A stretch of DNA of 64,000 bases from Bog-756 sp963831535. GTDB taxonomy: Bacteria; Actinomycetota; Acidimicrobiia; Acidimicrobiales; RAAP-2. Where the stretch lies: the NCBI GenBank assembly GCA_963831535.1, contig CAWHQP010000007.1, positions 992,001 through 1,056,000 of the forward strand, read 5' to 3'. The notes under the pieces were generated by a model. That model saw nothing but the letters and a program-made list of their open reading frames with translations, was not told where the DNA came from and did no database searches. A program made the translations under genes and the position numbers. Below are positions 7,627 to 17,117 of this stretch, in pieces (the stretch's first letter is position 1; every line of letters starts with the position of its first letter).

Positions 7627-9003
7627 TCAGCCGGAGTCTGTGGCTCCGAGGTCCGCGGGGTCTGCGGAGGGCGGTTCGGGGAGGGCCTCCCCGGTCAAGG
7701 GGTCGAGAGCCCGCGTGCGCTGCCACACCTCACGGGAGATGACCTGGACGGCGCCGGCCACCGGGATGGCCACCAGGGCCCCGGTCAGACCACCGAGGGT
7801 GGAGCCGAACACGCCACCGAGATTGGCTCCGATCAGCACGGCCAGCAGGACCCAGAGTGGATTCATCCGCACCGTGCGGCTCATGACCACCGGATAGAGG
7901 AAGTGGTTCTCGACCAGCTGGAATCCCACGAAGACGATAGCCATCACCACGCCCGCGGTCGGCGAGTGGAGGAAGGCGATGAGCACGCTGGGAACGCCGG
8001 CGATCAACCCGCCGACGAGCGGGATCATCGCCACCAGGGCCACCCACAAGCCGATGATGAGGGCAAAGGGGACGCCCAGGATGAGCAGGGTGATCAGGAC
8101 GACCACGCCGAAGAGGAGGGAGAGGGACACGGTCCCGAGGACATAGGAGGTCACCGACCGGGACACCCGGTGGGCCACGTCCACCACCGTCTGGCGGCGG
8201 TCCGGGCGCATGGCGCCGAGCAGCCCGGCCCGCAACTTCGGTGCCTCCAGCAGCATGAACAGGCTCAGGAAGCCGATGGTGGTGACGGCCAGCACGGTCG
8301 AGGCCACGGCCTCACCGGCGTTGAGTGCCGGTTTGGCCAGGTTGTTCGCCGCCGTCTTCAGCTTGGGGGCGTTCTTCTGCACCCAGGAGAGGAGGTGGAA
8401 CCGCTGGAGGGTGTGGGCGAGCCAGCCGTGGCCCTTTTCCACCTGGTCGACCATGGTGGGCAGACGTCCGGCCACGTGGGTCAGGGAGTTGACCAGCGGA
8501 TAGCCGAGCAGGCCGAGCAGACCCATGAACACGAGCAGGGCCACGGCCATGACCACGCCCACGGCGGTGCCCCGGCGCAGGCGGCGACGCTGGAGGAAGT
8601 TGACGGCGGGATTGAGCACCAGGGATATGAAGGCGGCGATCAGGATCCACAGAATGACCTCGCGGAGTCGCCCGAGAAGCCGGTAGAGGACCCAGGTGAT
8701 GATCACCACGGCGTCGACGGTCAGGATGGTCCGGAGGGGCACCCCCTTGGCCGAGGCCGTGGCGAACAGGCGCTCCCGCCGGGTGGCTTCGGGGCCGACC
8801 TCCCGGTCCTGACGCTCGACGGTGGTCTCGCTGATCACGGTGGTGGTGGTGCCGGGTCCCGTTATGTGGGACACCGCCACGGGGTCGTGATAGGCGTGCG
8901 CGCCTGGCTCAGCTGGGCCGGGCCGGGCTCCGTTAGGTCCTTGGCCAGGGTCTCCGGTGGTGTCTCGGTTCGGGTCTGGATCCCGTTGGACCGGCTCCGT
9001 CAC
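7627..9003 (-). CDS. AI-2E family transporter / PerM-like permease
   Basis: A 458-residue polytopic membrane protein with roughly eight hydrophobic segments, including VVIITWVLYRLLGRLREVIL, the paired segments around FVLGTVSLSLLFGVVV, and the family-typical PLVGGLIAGVPSVLIAF followed by LVENHFLYPVVMSRTVRM. The TqsA/YdiK/PerM family was named for autoinducer-2 export, but many members act as ion or proton antiporters, so the substrate is open. The N-terminal 90 residues are Pro/Gly/Thr-rich and cytosolic. GTG 9003 was taken as the start and is preceded by a good promoter. The gene is divergent from the flippase-like gene. Confidence 0.85.
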   Translation of the reverse strand: MTEPVQRDPDPNRDTTGDPGQGPNGARPGPAEPGAHAYHDPVAVSHITGPGTTTTVISETTVERQDREVGPEATRRERLFATASAKGVPLRTILTVDAVVIITWVLYRLLGRLREVILWILIAAFISLVLNPAVNFLQRRRLRRGTAVGVVMAVALLVFMGLLGLLGYPLVNSLTHVAGRLPTMVDQVEKGHGWLAHTLQRFHLLSWVQKNAPKLKTAANNLAKPALNAGEAVASTVLAVTTIGFLSLFMLLEAPKLRAGLLGAMRPDRRQTVVDVAHRVSRSVTSYVLGTVSLSLLFGVVVLITLLILGVPFALIIGLWVALVAMIPLVGGLIAGVPSVLIAFLHSPTAGVVMAIVFVGFQLVENHFLYPVVMSRTVRMNPLWVLLAVLIGANLGGVFGSTLGGLTGALVAIPVAGAVQVISREVWQRTRALDPLTGEALPEPPSADPADLGATDSG

Positions 9004-9012
9004 CCGGCCAGC

Positions 9013-9042
9013 ATGTCAGGTCCACGAGGTCGGGCGTGTCAA
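9013..9042 (-). promoter_or_regulatory. Sigma-70-type promoter of the AI-2E transporter gene
   Basis: On the minus strand there is a perfect -35 TTGACA (9042-9037), an 18-base spacer and TGACAT (9018-9013) as -10, ending nine bases before the GTG start at 9003. The -35 is consensus; the -10 departs at the second base. Confidence 0.5.
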
Positions 9043-9052
9043 CATAGTGAGA

Positions 9053-10564
9053 ATGGAGGGCGAGCAGGCAGACGTGACGTCCCGGTCACGCCGGCGGTGG
9101 TGGCACCGCGGACCATTCGTCCGCCGTGAGGTCCGCCTCAGCGTGGGGACCCTGCTGGTCTTCCTGTTCGTCTTCTACGTGGCCTTGCCCTTGCTGGCCA
9201 GCCACCGGGCCGAAGTCAACTCCCTGGCCCACATCAACATCGGCTACCTGGCCCTTGGCGTGCTGCTGGAGATCGGGGCCCTCGTGGCCTACACCCAGCT
9301 GACCCACGCTGTTCTCCCCCCGGACGGCCCTCGTCGGGTCCGGCTGTTCCGCATCAACATGTCGACCCTCGCCCTCAGCCACGTCTCCCCTGGCGGCACC
9401 GCTCCTGGGGCCGCACTCGGCTACCGCCTCCTCACCCAGTCGGGAGTGTCCGGGTCCGACGCCGGCTTCGCCCTCGGCACCCAGGGCATCGGATCGGCCG
9501 TGGTGCTGAACGTCATGTTCTGGTGCTCGCTGGTGGCCTTCCTGGTCACCCACGGCTTCCATGTCCCCTCCAGTCATCACGGCGGCCAGTCCCAGTCGGC
9601 CTCGATTCTGGTCATCGTGGCCGCTGGGGTCGGGGTGATCCTTCTCGGTGCCTTCGGCGGCCTGTTCTATCTCCTGACCCGCGGACAGGAGCGGGCCAGC
9701 CGCATCGTGCGGCGGGTCGCCGGACGGATCCGGTTCCTCGACGCGGACCGCACCACCGCCCTCGTCGAGCGGTTGGCCGAGCGTTTCGCGGCGCTCATGC
9801 AGGACCGGTCCCTGACCCGCCGGGCCATCGGATGGGCCGCGGCAAACTGGCTGCTCGACGCGGCGTCGCTCTGGGTGTTCGTGGCCGCCTTCAGCCACTT
9901 CATCTCGCCGGTGGACCTCCTGATGGCCTACGGGCTGGCCAACATCCTGGCCGCCATCCCCATCACGCCCGGCGGACTCGGCGTGGTCGAGTTCGTGCTG
10001 GTGTCCATGATCACCGGCTTCGGTCCAACTGCGGGTCAGGCACTCTCGGCCGTCCTCGCCTACCGGGCCGTCAACTTCTGGCTGCCCATCCCGTTCGGGG
10101 GATTGGCCTACGCCTCCTTGGAGTTCGAGCGGAGGCCGAGCTACCGGAAGCTGCAGGAATTCCTATTTCGGCGAGTGGGCCTGCGGCGTCGGGCCCCGGT
10201 CACGGCCTCGGTCGCAGCGGAGACGGTCGGGGTGACCACCGACAGGACCGAGGAGGGTCGGTCCACCGTCGACGACCTGGCACCGGTTGACGGCCTCACC
10301 GCGGCCGCAGGGACCATCGGCGCCACCACCGGAGCGGCTGATCCGGTGGTTCCCGCTGCTCCGGCTGCAACCACTGTTCCGAGCCCACCGGCCGTGACGG
10401 TCCCGGTTCCGGCGCGTCCCCCGGTGGGGGCCACGCAGGCACGACGCGGGCCTCGGGAACCGACGCCGGCAGCGGCCCCGGGGTCCTGGCTATCTTCGGG
10501 CCCGCGTCCAGGCGAGTCCGGCGTGCGGCCAGGGCCTGCATTTGGAACTGAGCCTGCAGGCTGA
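9053..10564 (+). CDS. Flippase-like membrane protein (LPG synthase transmembrane domain family)
   Basis: A 503-residue polytopic protein of the UPF0104 / lysylphosphatidylglycerol-synthase-TM (GtrA-independent flippase-like) family. It has TM segments from about residue 25, the family stretch SHVSPGGTAPGAALGYRLL, and AIPITPGGLGVVEFVLVSMI with YRAVNFWLPIPFGGLAYASLEF near the end of the membrane domain. There is no soluble aminoacyl-transferase domain, so a lipid or glycolipid translocation role is more likely than aminoacylation (inference). The last 130 residues are an Ala/Pro/Thr-rich disordered tail. Start: ATG 9053 chosen; GTG 9047 or 9074 possible. The 3' end overlaps the convergent ppk1 by 269 bases. 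Confidence 0.78.
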   Translation: MEGEQADVTSRSRRRWWHRGPFVRREVRLSVGTLLVFLFVFYVALPLLASHRAEVNSLAHINIGYLALGVLLEIGALVAYTQLTHAVLPPDGPRRVRLFRINMSTLALSHVSPGGTAPGAALGYRLLTQSGVSGSDAGFALGTQGIGSAVVLNVMFWCSLVAFLVTHGFHVPSSHHGGQSQSASILVIVAAGVGVILLGAFGGLFYLLTRGQERASRIVRRVAGRIRFLDADRTTALVERLAERFAALMQDRSLTRRAIGWAAANWLLDAASLWVFVAAFSHFISPVDLLMAYGLANILAAIPITPGGLGVVEFVLVSMITGFGPTAGQALSAVLAYRAVNFWLPIPFGGLAYASLEFERRPSYRKLQEFLFRRVGLRRRAPVTASVAAETVGVTTDRTEEGRSTVDDLAPVDGLTAAAGTIGATTGAADPVVPAAPAATTVPSPPAVTVPVPARPPVGATQARRGPREPTPAAAPGSWLSSGPRPGESGVRPGPAFGTEPAG

Positions 10565-12773
10565 GGCCGAGGCTGCGGGGTGGGAGGTCCGGGGCGGTCC
10601 GGACCCAGCGGCCGTCGGGCCCCAATTCCCACGAGTTGGCCTGGTCCAGGAGCGCCCAGTCGAGCAGCCCGGCCACGCGTCGTTGGAGGGTGGGATCGGC
10701 GATGGGCACCACCACCTCCACCCGGCGGTCGAGGTTGCGCTCCATGAGGTCGGCGGAGCCGAAGGCCACCCTCACCGGCCTCCCGGCCCGACCCCCAAAG
10801 CAGAACACCCGGGAGTGCTCGAGGTACCGGCCGACGATGGACCGGACCCGGATTCCTTCGGACAAGCCGGGGACCCCGGGCCGCAGACAGCACCGGCCCC
10901 GCACCATCAGGTCCACGGAGGCCCCGGCCTGTGAGGCCCGGTACAGGGCGTCGATGATGCCGGGATCGGTGAGGCCGTTCGTCTTGATGACGATCCGGCC
11001 GTCGGACCCGGCCCGGCGCTCGGTCTCGATGGCATCCATGAGTCCGGATCTCGTGGTCAGGGGTGAGACCATGAGGCTCCGGAACTGCGGCGGATCACCC
11101 GACCCGGAGAGCAGGTTGAACAGCTCACCGACGTCGGCCCCGATCGAGGGGTCTGACGTGAACAGGCCCAGGTCCTCGTACGCCCGCGCCGTGTCCGCGT
11201 TGTAGTTGCCCGTCCCGATGTGGCAGTACCGACGAACGTCGGCACCCTCCTTGCGGACCACCAGGCAGATCTTGGCGTGGGTCTTGAGGGCGGCCAGCCC
11301 GTAGATCACCTGCACGCCGGCCTCCTCGAGCACCCGCGCCCATGCGATGTTGGTCCGCTCGTCGAACCGGGCCTGCAGTTCGACGACCACGGTGACCTGT
11401 TTTCCCGCCTTCGAGGCTCCGATCAGCGCCGTCACGATCGAGCTGTCGTGCCCGGTCCGGTAGAGGGTCTGTTTGATGGCCAGCACGTCGGGGTCCTGGG
11501 CGGCGACGCCCAGGAAGGCCTCGACCGAACCGGTGAAGGACTCATAGGGGTGGTGGACGAGCACGTCGCGCTCGGCCAGAACGGAGAACAGGTCGGCGTC
11601 GCCACTGAATGCCGGCGCCACCACCGGGGTCCACGGTTCTGCGGACAGGTCCGGGCGGTCCAGCGCGGTGAGTGCGACCAAGCCGCTGAGGTCGAGGGGG
11701 CCCTCGACCAGATACACACTGTCCTCGGGAACGTCGACTTCCGCCACCAGCAGGTCGAGGAGGTCCGCGGAGATGGCGGAGGAGACCTCGAGCCGCACGG
11801 CCTGCCCGAACCGGCGCCGGTGGAGTTCGAGCTCCAGGGCGGCCACGAGGTCGTCGGTCTCGTACTCGTCCACCGAGAGGTCGATGTTCCGCGCCACCCG
11901 GAACGCCTGGTGCTCGTGGATCTCCATCCCCGGAAAGATCTGCTCCAGGTGGGCGGCCACCACCTGCTCCATCAGGACCCACCGCTTGCCGTCGGCCAAG
12001 GGAAGCAGGCGCGGGAGCGCGGGAGGCACCTTGACCTGGGCGATCCGCTCCTGGCCGCTCAGGGGGTCGACCACCCGCACCACCAGATTGAGCGAGAGGT
12101 CGGCGATGGCGGGGAAGGGATGTCCTTGGCCGATGGCCAAAGGAGTCAGGATCGGATAGATCCGCCGGTCGAACACCTCGGCCAGCGACGCACGGTCGTG
12201 GGTGTCGAGGGTGTGCCAATCGGCCAGGACGACGCCGGCGGCGGTGAGAGCCGGCCGCACCTGGCGGAGGAACAGCGCACTGTGCCGTGCCATGAGCTCG
12301 GAGGCCCGGGTGGTGATGGCGACCAGCTGGTCGGCGGGGCGCAGGCCGTCGGGCGAGGGAGCCCGGAGACCCGCGGCCACCTGGTCCTCCAGCCCGGCCA
12401 CCCGAACCTGGAAGAACTCGTCGAGCCCGTCGGCGAAGATGGCCAGATACCGAACCCGCTCGAGTAGGGGGATACGCCGGTCGGCCGCCAGATCGAGCAG
12501 CCGTGCGCCGAAATCGAGCCACGAGAGCTCGCGGTTGATGAACCGCTCCGGATCGGCGAGGGTGGGTAGGGAGCCGGTGGTGGATGTCCCGGGTAGACGG
12601 GGCCGGTCCCCCCGGGCGGTGTCGCTGACCCGGTCGGAGAGGGTGAAGCGGGGTCCATGTCGACGGTCCGGGGAACCGCGCCGACGGTCGCCGTCGGGCT
12701 CGGACGGCAGCGGGAGGGGCGGCAGCGTGATGCCCGGATCGGTCACGCCCGATCCCTCGGAAACACGGGCCAC
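10296..12773 (-). CDS. ppk1: Polyphosphate kinase 1
   Basis: An 825-residue PPK1, which reversibly polymerises the ATP gamma-phosphate into inorganic polyphosphate. Domains in order: N-terminal four-helix domain (RFINRELSWLDFGARLLDL), head domain, and the two PLD-like catalytic domains with VVVELQARFDERTNI, LKTHAKICLVVRKEG and the autophosphorylated His in RYCHIGTGNYNADTARAYED. The family is usually about 690-740 residues; here roughly 75 N-terminal and 70-85 C-terminal residues are low-complexity additions. GTG 12773 gives the longest form; the GTG nine codons later (VTDPGITLPP) is equally possible. The C-terminal tail is encoded opposite the tail of the flippase-like gene. Confidence 0.93.
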   Translation of the reverse strand: MARVSEGSGVTDPGITLPPLPLPSEPDGDRRRGSPDRRHGPRFTLSDRVSDTARGDRPRLPGTSTTGSLPTLADPERFINRELSWLDFGARLLDLAADRRIPLLERVRYLAIFADGLDEFFQVRVAGLEDQVAAGLRAPSPDGLRPADQLVAITTRASELMARHSALFLRQVRPALTAAGVVLADWHTLDTHDRASLAEVFDRRIYPILTPLAIGQGHPFPAIADLSLNLVVRVVDPLSGQERIAQVKVPPALPRLLPLADGKRWVLMEQVVAAHLEQIFPGMEIHEHQAFRVARNIDLSVDEYETDDLVAALELELHRRRFGQAVRLEVSSAISADLLDLLVAEVDVPEDSVYLVEGPLDLSGLVALTALDRPDLSAEPWTPVVAPAFSGDADLFSVLAERDVLVHHPYESFTGSVEAFLGVAAQDPDVLAIKQTLYRTGHDSSIVTALIGASKAGKQVTVVVELQARFDERTNIAWARVLEEAGVQVIYGLAALKTHAKICLVVRKEGADVRRYCHIGTGNYNADTARAYEDLGLFTSDPSIGADVGELFNLLSGSGDPPQFRSLMVSPLTTRSGLMDAIETERRAGSDGRIVIKTNGLTDPGIIDALYRASQAGASVDLMVRGRCCLRPGVPGLSEGIRVRSIVGRYLEHSRVFCFGGRAGRPVRVAFGSADLMERNLDRRVEVVVPIADPTLQRRVAGLLDWALLDQANSWELGPDGRWVRTAPDLPPRSLGLSLQAQFQMQALAARRTRLDAGPKIARTPGPLPASVPEARVVPAWPPPGDAPEPGPSRPVGSEQWLQPEQREPPDQPLRWWRRWSLRPR

Positions 12774-12849
12774 CCGGGCCGTCCTCGGCCCGGGGCACGG
12801 AGCCGGGACACACCGGACCCGGCTCCACCGAAATCGGCTCCGGCGCCGG

Positions 12850-12862
12850 TAGGCTCGCCCGG
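12850..12862 (+). promoter_or_regulatory. -10 box TAGGCT and leaderless start of the FtsW/RodA gene
   Basis: TAGGCT at 12850-12855 lies seven bases before the ATG at 12863, with no Shine-Dalgarno sequence. This is the same TAnnnT arrangement seen at several other genes in the window. Confidence 0.5.
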
Positions 12863-14268
12863 ATGCCCGTGTTGACGTTGCGATCCTCCACGACCAAACG
12901 TCCCCATCGGGCCTTCAAGGCCCGCCGCCGCACGGAGTTGGGGCTGCTGGTGACGGCTTCGGTCATCATCATCGCCGCCTACACCTTGATGATCCTCGGG
13001 AACACGTCCAAAGTGCCGACCGATGTGGGCCCCCTCCTGGCCGCCATCCTCGCCCTGGGCGCCGTCGCACATATCGCCAACCGTATCCTTGCCCCCAGTG
13101 CCCACCCGGTGATCCTCCCCATCGCCTTCCTGCTCAACGGGCTGGGCTACGTGATGATCACCCGGATCGACCTGGCCACCCTCCCCCCCACTATGCGCCG
13201 CAACAGGCGGCTTGGACGGCAATCGGGGTGGGCGCCTACGTACTGACCCTGGCCTTCGTCCGTAGATCCCGGGATCTCGACCGCTACCGCTACCTCCTGC
13301 TGGCCGCCGGGGTGATTCTCCTCCTGCTCCCCCTGGTTCCGCACTTCGGACGGAACATCAACGGCGCCCGCCTCTGGGTACAGCTCGGGTCCATCCGGTT
13401 CCAGCCCGTGGAGATCGCCAAGATCCTGCTGTGCATCTTCTTCGCCTCCTACTTCGCCGACAAGCGGGAGCTGCTGTCCATCCCGACGGCCCGGTTGGGA
13501 AATCGGCTCGTTCTCGATCCGCGCCCGTTGGTGCCCATCGTCGTGGCCTGGGTGTTCGCCATCGGGGTCATGAGCCTCGAACACGACATCGGCTTCTCGG
13601 CCATGCTGTTCACCCTGTTCATCGGTCTGCTGTGGGTCACCACCGGCCGCACGGGATACCTGCTCCTCGGGGTGGTCCTCTTCGCCGCCGGTGCCTACTT
13701 CGCCGGGCGGTACCTGAGCCAGACCCATATCCGGGTGGAGGACTGGCTCGACCCGTGGAAGCTCGCCAACGGATCGGGCCGGCAACTGGTCCAGTCCTGG
13801 TACTCGTTGGGCAGCGGTGGCATCGGCGGATCCGGCCTGGGCCTCGGCCAGGGGGCCTACCTGATCACCTTCTCCAACGCCGACTTCATCTTCGCCGTGA
13901 TCGGCGAGGAGATGGGGCTGCTGGGTTCGACCATGGTCGTGGTTGCCTTCCTGCTGCTGGTGGGGGCCGGTCTTCGGGTGGCCCAGGCGGCCCGCTCGGA
14001 GTTCGCCAAACTCACCGCCGTCGGCCTGACCATGATCATCGGGTTCCAGGCCTTCTTCATCATCGGCGGCGTGCTCCGGCTGCTTCCGCTCACCGGTATC
14101 ACCCTCCCCTTCGTCTCCTACGGTGGTTCGGCGCTCATCGCCAACTACGTCCTGATCGCCATCCTCATGCGCATCTCCGACGAGGGTGGTGCCGCCGCCG
14201 ACGCCGCCGACCAGGACCAGTGGGACAAAGCCGAGGAACGGCGGGAGCGGCTGCTCACCGGCGCGTAG
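12863..14268 (+). CDS. FtsW/RodA/SpoVE family peptidoglycan polymerase, with one apparent frameshift
   Basis: Two frames together give one SEDS glycosyltransferase of about 468 residues. The first runs from ATG 12863 to the TM segment ending GLGYVMITRIDLATL. After the C run at 13183-13189 the frame must change by one base; it then reads YAPQQAAWTAIGVGAYVLTL and on through NGARLWVQLGSIRFQPVEIAK and the C-terminal LPLTGITLPFVSYGGSALI to TAG 14268. SEDS proteins polymerise lipid II with a partner class B PBP. The 10-TM core plus a long N-terminal part resembles the larger actinobacterial RodA/FtsW type. A seven-C tract where eight would restore the frame suggests a sequencing or assembly error, though a real mutation is not excluded. 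Confidence 0.85.
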
Positions 14269-14270
14269 GC

Positions 14271-14305
14271 CCGCCCCATCCGCGGCTCCGCCTCGGTCGG
14301 GGCGG
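14271..14305. terminator. Hairpin between convergent genes
   Basis: CCGCCCC (14271-14277) pairs perfectly with GGGGCGG (14299-14305) around a 21-base GC-rich loop that can fold further. It lies in the 42-base gap between the convergent stop codons of the FtsW/RodA and bifunctional-nuclease genes. There is no T-run, as is common for actinobacterial terminators. Confidence 0.4.
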
Positions 14306-14310
14306 AACGG

Positions 14311-15039
14311 TCATGCCGGTGGCGGTGCCCCCGGTCCCGGCGGCGTCACGTCGCCGTCGACCTCGAACAGCCGCCGGTCGATGAGGATGGGCACGCTGAC
14401 CGGTTGAAGGAGGGCGATGGTAAGGCCGTCGGAGGGCCGACAGGAGAACACCGACCGACCGGTTCGACCCCGCAAGTCCAACTCGGCGAAGTAGATCGAA
14501 CCCTGACGACCGACCAGCCGCACCGCCACGACGTCGATGTCGAAGCCCTGCAGGACCTGGCTCATGAGTTCGTGGGTCAGCGGTCGGGGGGTCGGGATCC
14601 GACGCATCGCATGGGTCAGGACCACCGCGTCCTGAAGACCGATGGAGAAGGAGAGCTGTCTCCGGGGTGACTCCGATTCCCGCAGGACGACGGTGGGATG
14701 CTGGTTGGGAAGGTCGACGTTGACCGCGGCGATCAGGGCCATGCGGTAGTCGCCCATGGCCGACCCGGAAGCCGGTGCCGGGTTGATCGGTTGGTGCGGC
14801 GCCTGGGCGGGTGGGCCGTCCGGTTCACCACCGGCCGAACCGGTGCCTTCGGGGACATCACGCACGGAGTCACCGGTCTCGGGTACACCGCCATCCGGAT
14901 CGGCCGGCTGAACGGCACCGTCCGACTCCTCCGTCGCCGCATGCCGGGTGGGTTCGCTGGCGGTGTCCTCCTCGGTGACCAGCTCCGTGGCGGCCGGAGG
15001 AACGGGCAGGCCGACCTGGCCCGAGGCCGATTCGGTCAT
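14311..15039 (-). CDS. Bifunctional nuclease family protein (DUF151)
   Basis: A 242-residue protein. The C-terminal half (about 95-235) is the bifunctional nuclease domain: VVLRESESPRRQLSFSIGL, DAVVLTHAMRRIPTPRPLTH, GSIYFAELDLRGRTGRSVFS and CRPSDGLTIALLQPVSV; the Ser/Asp pair in RPSDG is typical of the family. The first 90 residues are an acidic, Gly/Pro/Thr-rich tail. Family members have been reported to cleave DNA and RNA in vitro, but the cellular role is not settled. ATG 15039 overlaps the stop of the rodA-like gene upstream (ATGA), so the two are coupled. Confidence 0.85.
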   Translation of the reverse strand: MTESASGQVGLPVPPAATELVTEEDTASEPTRHAATEESDGAVQPADPDGGVPETGDSVRDVPEGTGSAGGEPDGPPAQAPHQPINPAPASGSAMGDYRMALIAAVNVDLPNQHPTVVLRESESPRRQLSFSIGLQDAVVLTHAMRRIPTPRPLTHELMSQVLQGFDIDVVAVRLVGRQGSIYFAELDLRGRTGRSVFSCRPSDGLTIALLQPVSVPILIDRRLFEVDGDVTPPGPGAPPPA

Positions 15040-16172
15040 CGTGTGCTCCGTGCGTTAACGCTGGCGGTGACCCCGATGGCGGCCATGAAGACGATCATGG
15101 CCGACCCGCCGTAGGACAGGAACGGGAGCGGGATGCCGGTCACCGGCATGATCCCCATGTTCATGCCGACGTTCTCGAACACGGAGAAGACGAGGAGGGC
15201 GAAGATGCCGGTGCACAGCAGCCGGCCCAGGCTGTCCCGGGCCAGTTGGGCAGCCCGGAGGATGCGCCAGGCCACGATTCCGTAGATGGCGAGGAGGACA
15301 CTGGCGCCGACGAAACCCACCTGTTCGCCCACCGCGGAGAAGATGAAGTCCGTCTGCTGTTCGGGAACGTAGGCCAGATTGGTGAGGGCCCCGTGGCCCA
15401 GTCCCCTTCCGAAGACGCCACCGTGGGCGATGGCCTCTTTGGCCTGGGCCACGTTGTAGGTGGCGGCCTGGCTGGCCCCGTTGGGCGAGATGAAGCTGGT
15501 GAGCCGGTCGATCTGGTACTTCTGGAGGAGCCCCACGTTGACGGCGAACAGGACCAGCAGCACGGCGGCGGCTATCAGGCCGAGCAGATAGCGCCCGGGC
15601 ATGCCGGCCACGGCCAGCATGACGAGCAGAATGACCGACATCACGATGGCGGTGCCCAGGTCGGGCTGCTTGAAGACCAGCAGGATGGGCACACCGGCCA
15701 TGAGCACCATTCGGACCAGGTCGCGGAATTCAAGGCCCTCGGGTCGTCGGGAACAGTAGGTGGCGATGGCGATGATCAGCACCACGGTGGCGAACTCAGA
15801 CGGCTGGAGCTGGATGGGGCCGAGCGGGAACCAGCGCTGGGCTCCCAGTCGGGCCGGTGTGGCCAGAACGGCCACCAGGGCGACGAGGATACCGATGTAG
15901 AGCAGGGTGCTGACCTGCTCCAGCCGCCGGTAGTCGAACAGGGCCATGAGCACCATGGCCACCCCGCCGATGACCAAGAAGATGGCCTGGCGCTTCAGGA
16001 AGTAGCGGGGGTCCTCACCGGCCAGGGCCAGCTTCCCTTTGGTGGCCGTGTACACCGTGACCACCCCGATCAGACCGAGGAGGACGGTGCAGCCCACCAG
16101 GACCACGTCGAACCGGGCGCTCAGGCTCCGGATCCGAGGCCGGGCGGCGACGGTTGCAGGGGCGTAGTTCAC
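15036..16172 (-). CDS. rodA: Rod-shape determining SEDS glycosyltransferase RodA
   Basis: About 378 residues with ten TM segments. Signatures: YFLKRQAIFLVIGGVAMVL, LGAQRWFPLGPIQLQPSEFA, KQPDLGTAIVMSVILLVML with the conserved catalytic-region Asp, PEQQTDFIFSAVGEQVGFVG and GMNMGIMPVTGIPLPFLSYG. It polymerises lipid II for lateral wall growth. The window has a second, larger SEDS gene just downstream on the other strand, so this compact copy is the better match to MrdB/RodA. GTG 16172 is preferred over the TTG at 16175. No good ribosome-binding site is visible. Confidence 0.88.
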   Translation of the reverse strand: MNYAPATVAARPRIRSLSARFDVVLVGCTVLLGLIGVVTVYTATKGKLALAGEDPRYFLKRQAIFLVIGGVAMVLMALFDYRRLEQVSTLLYIGILVALVAVLATPARLGAQRWFPLGPIQLQPSEFATVVLIIAIATYCSRRPEGLEFRDLVRMVLMAGVPILLVFKQPDLGTAIVMSVILLVMLAVAGMPGRYLLGLIAAAVLLVLFAVNVGLLQKYQIDRLTSFISPNGASQAATYNVAQAKEAIAHGGVFGRGLGHGALTNLAYVPEQQTDFIFSAVGEQVGFVGASVLLAIYGIVAWRILRAAQLARDSLGRLLCTGIFALLVFSVFENVGMNMGIMPVTGIPLPFLSYGGSAMIVFMAAIGVTASVNARSTR

Positions 16173-16232
16173 CAAGGGACTCTGACCGGGGAAGGTTACT
16201 CGCCTCCCCGAGCCTCCTCGCCGCGGTCGGCA

Positions 16233-17117
16233 TTACCGGTCACGGACCGCCGCCCACATGGCCTCGACGGGGGGCTCGAGTCCCGTCCAGGCAGCCAGCT
16301 GGAGGGCCGCCTGATGGACCAGCATCCCGAGTCCGTTGTCGACGGTGGCGCCCTGAGCCCTGGCCGCGGCCAGCCAGGGGGTCTCCGGCGGGTGGTAGAT
16401 GAGGTCGACCACCCACTGACCGGCGTGGAGCAGGGACGGATCGACCGGCCAGGGGGTGCTGTCGGCGCCGGTGGTCGTGCCGGCCATGCCCACCGGGGTG
16501 GCGTTGACCACCAGGTCGCAGGAGGCGGCCTCCTCGGCCCGGCCGGCCCGGCCCGCCGCACCCGCCAGGGCCAGGGCCGATGTGGCCCGTTCCGGGGTCC
16601 GGTTGACCACGATGACCTCGGCCGCGCCGGCGTCGGCGAGGGCGGCGACGACGGCTCGGGCCGCTCCACCGGCCCCCACCACGAGGCAGCGGAGCCCCCG
16701 GGGTTCGAAGCCGTCCCGGTGACCGAGGGCAGCCAACAGTCCGGCCCCGTCGGTGTTCTCGCCCCGCCAGGCCCCGCCGGCGTCGACCACGCAGTTGACC
16801 GCTCCCAACCGTTCGGCCAGAGGCGAGAGTACGGGGACCAGGCGGGCCACCGCGTCCTTGTGAGGCATGGTTACCGACAGCCCCCGCACACCGAGGGCAC
16901 GGGCCCCGTCCAGGGCCGACGCCGTCCGCCCCGCAGCGACGGGGAATCCCACCGAGACCCAGTCGAGGCCGAGCTCGGCGAACGCCGTGTTGTGCAGGTG
17001 GGGCGAGAGGGAGTGGGTCACCGGGTCACCGATGACCCCGACCACGGCGGTGGCGGCGGACAGGGCGACGGGACGAACCGGCGTCCCTTCCACGGTGCGG
17101 TCGGCTCCCGGGGTCAT
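16233..17117 (-). CDS. aroE: Shikimate dehydrogenase
   Basis: A 294-residue NADP-dependent shikimate dehydrogenase, reducing 3-dehydroshikimate to shikimate in the aromatic pathway that supplies chorismate to menF. Substrate-binding motifs are HSLSPHLHNTAFAELGLDW, the catalytic Lys in SVTMPHKD, and RGENTDGAGLL. The NADP-binding turn is VVGAGGAARAVV followed by VVNRTPERA, and the C-terminal motif is GLGMLVHQAALQ. The ATG overlaps the mltG stop (ATGA, 17114-17117). The order aroE-mltG-ruvX-alaS matches other actinobacteria. Confidence 0.94.
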   Translation of the reverse strand: MTPGADRTVEGTPVRPVALSAATAVVGVIGDPVTHSLSPHLHNTAFAELGLDWVSVGFPVAAGRTASALDGARALGVRGLSVTMPHKDAVARLVPVLSPLAERLGAVNCVVDAGGAWRGENTDGAGLLAALGHRDGFEPRGLRCLVVGAGGAARAVVAALADAGAAEVIVVNRTPERATSALALAGAAGRAGRAEEAASCDLVVNATPVGMAGTTTGADSTPWPVDPSLLHAGQWVVDLIYHPPETPWLAAARAQGATVDNGLGMLVHQAALQLAAWTGLEPPVEAMWAAVRDR

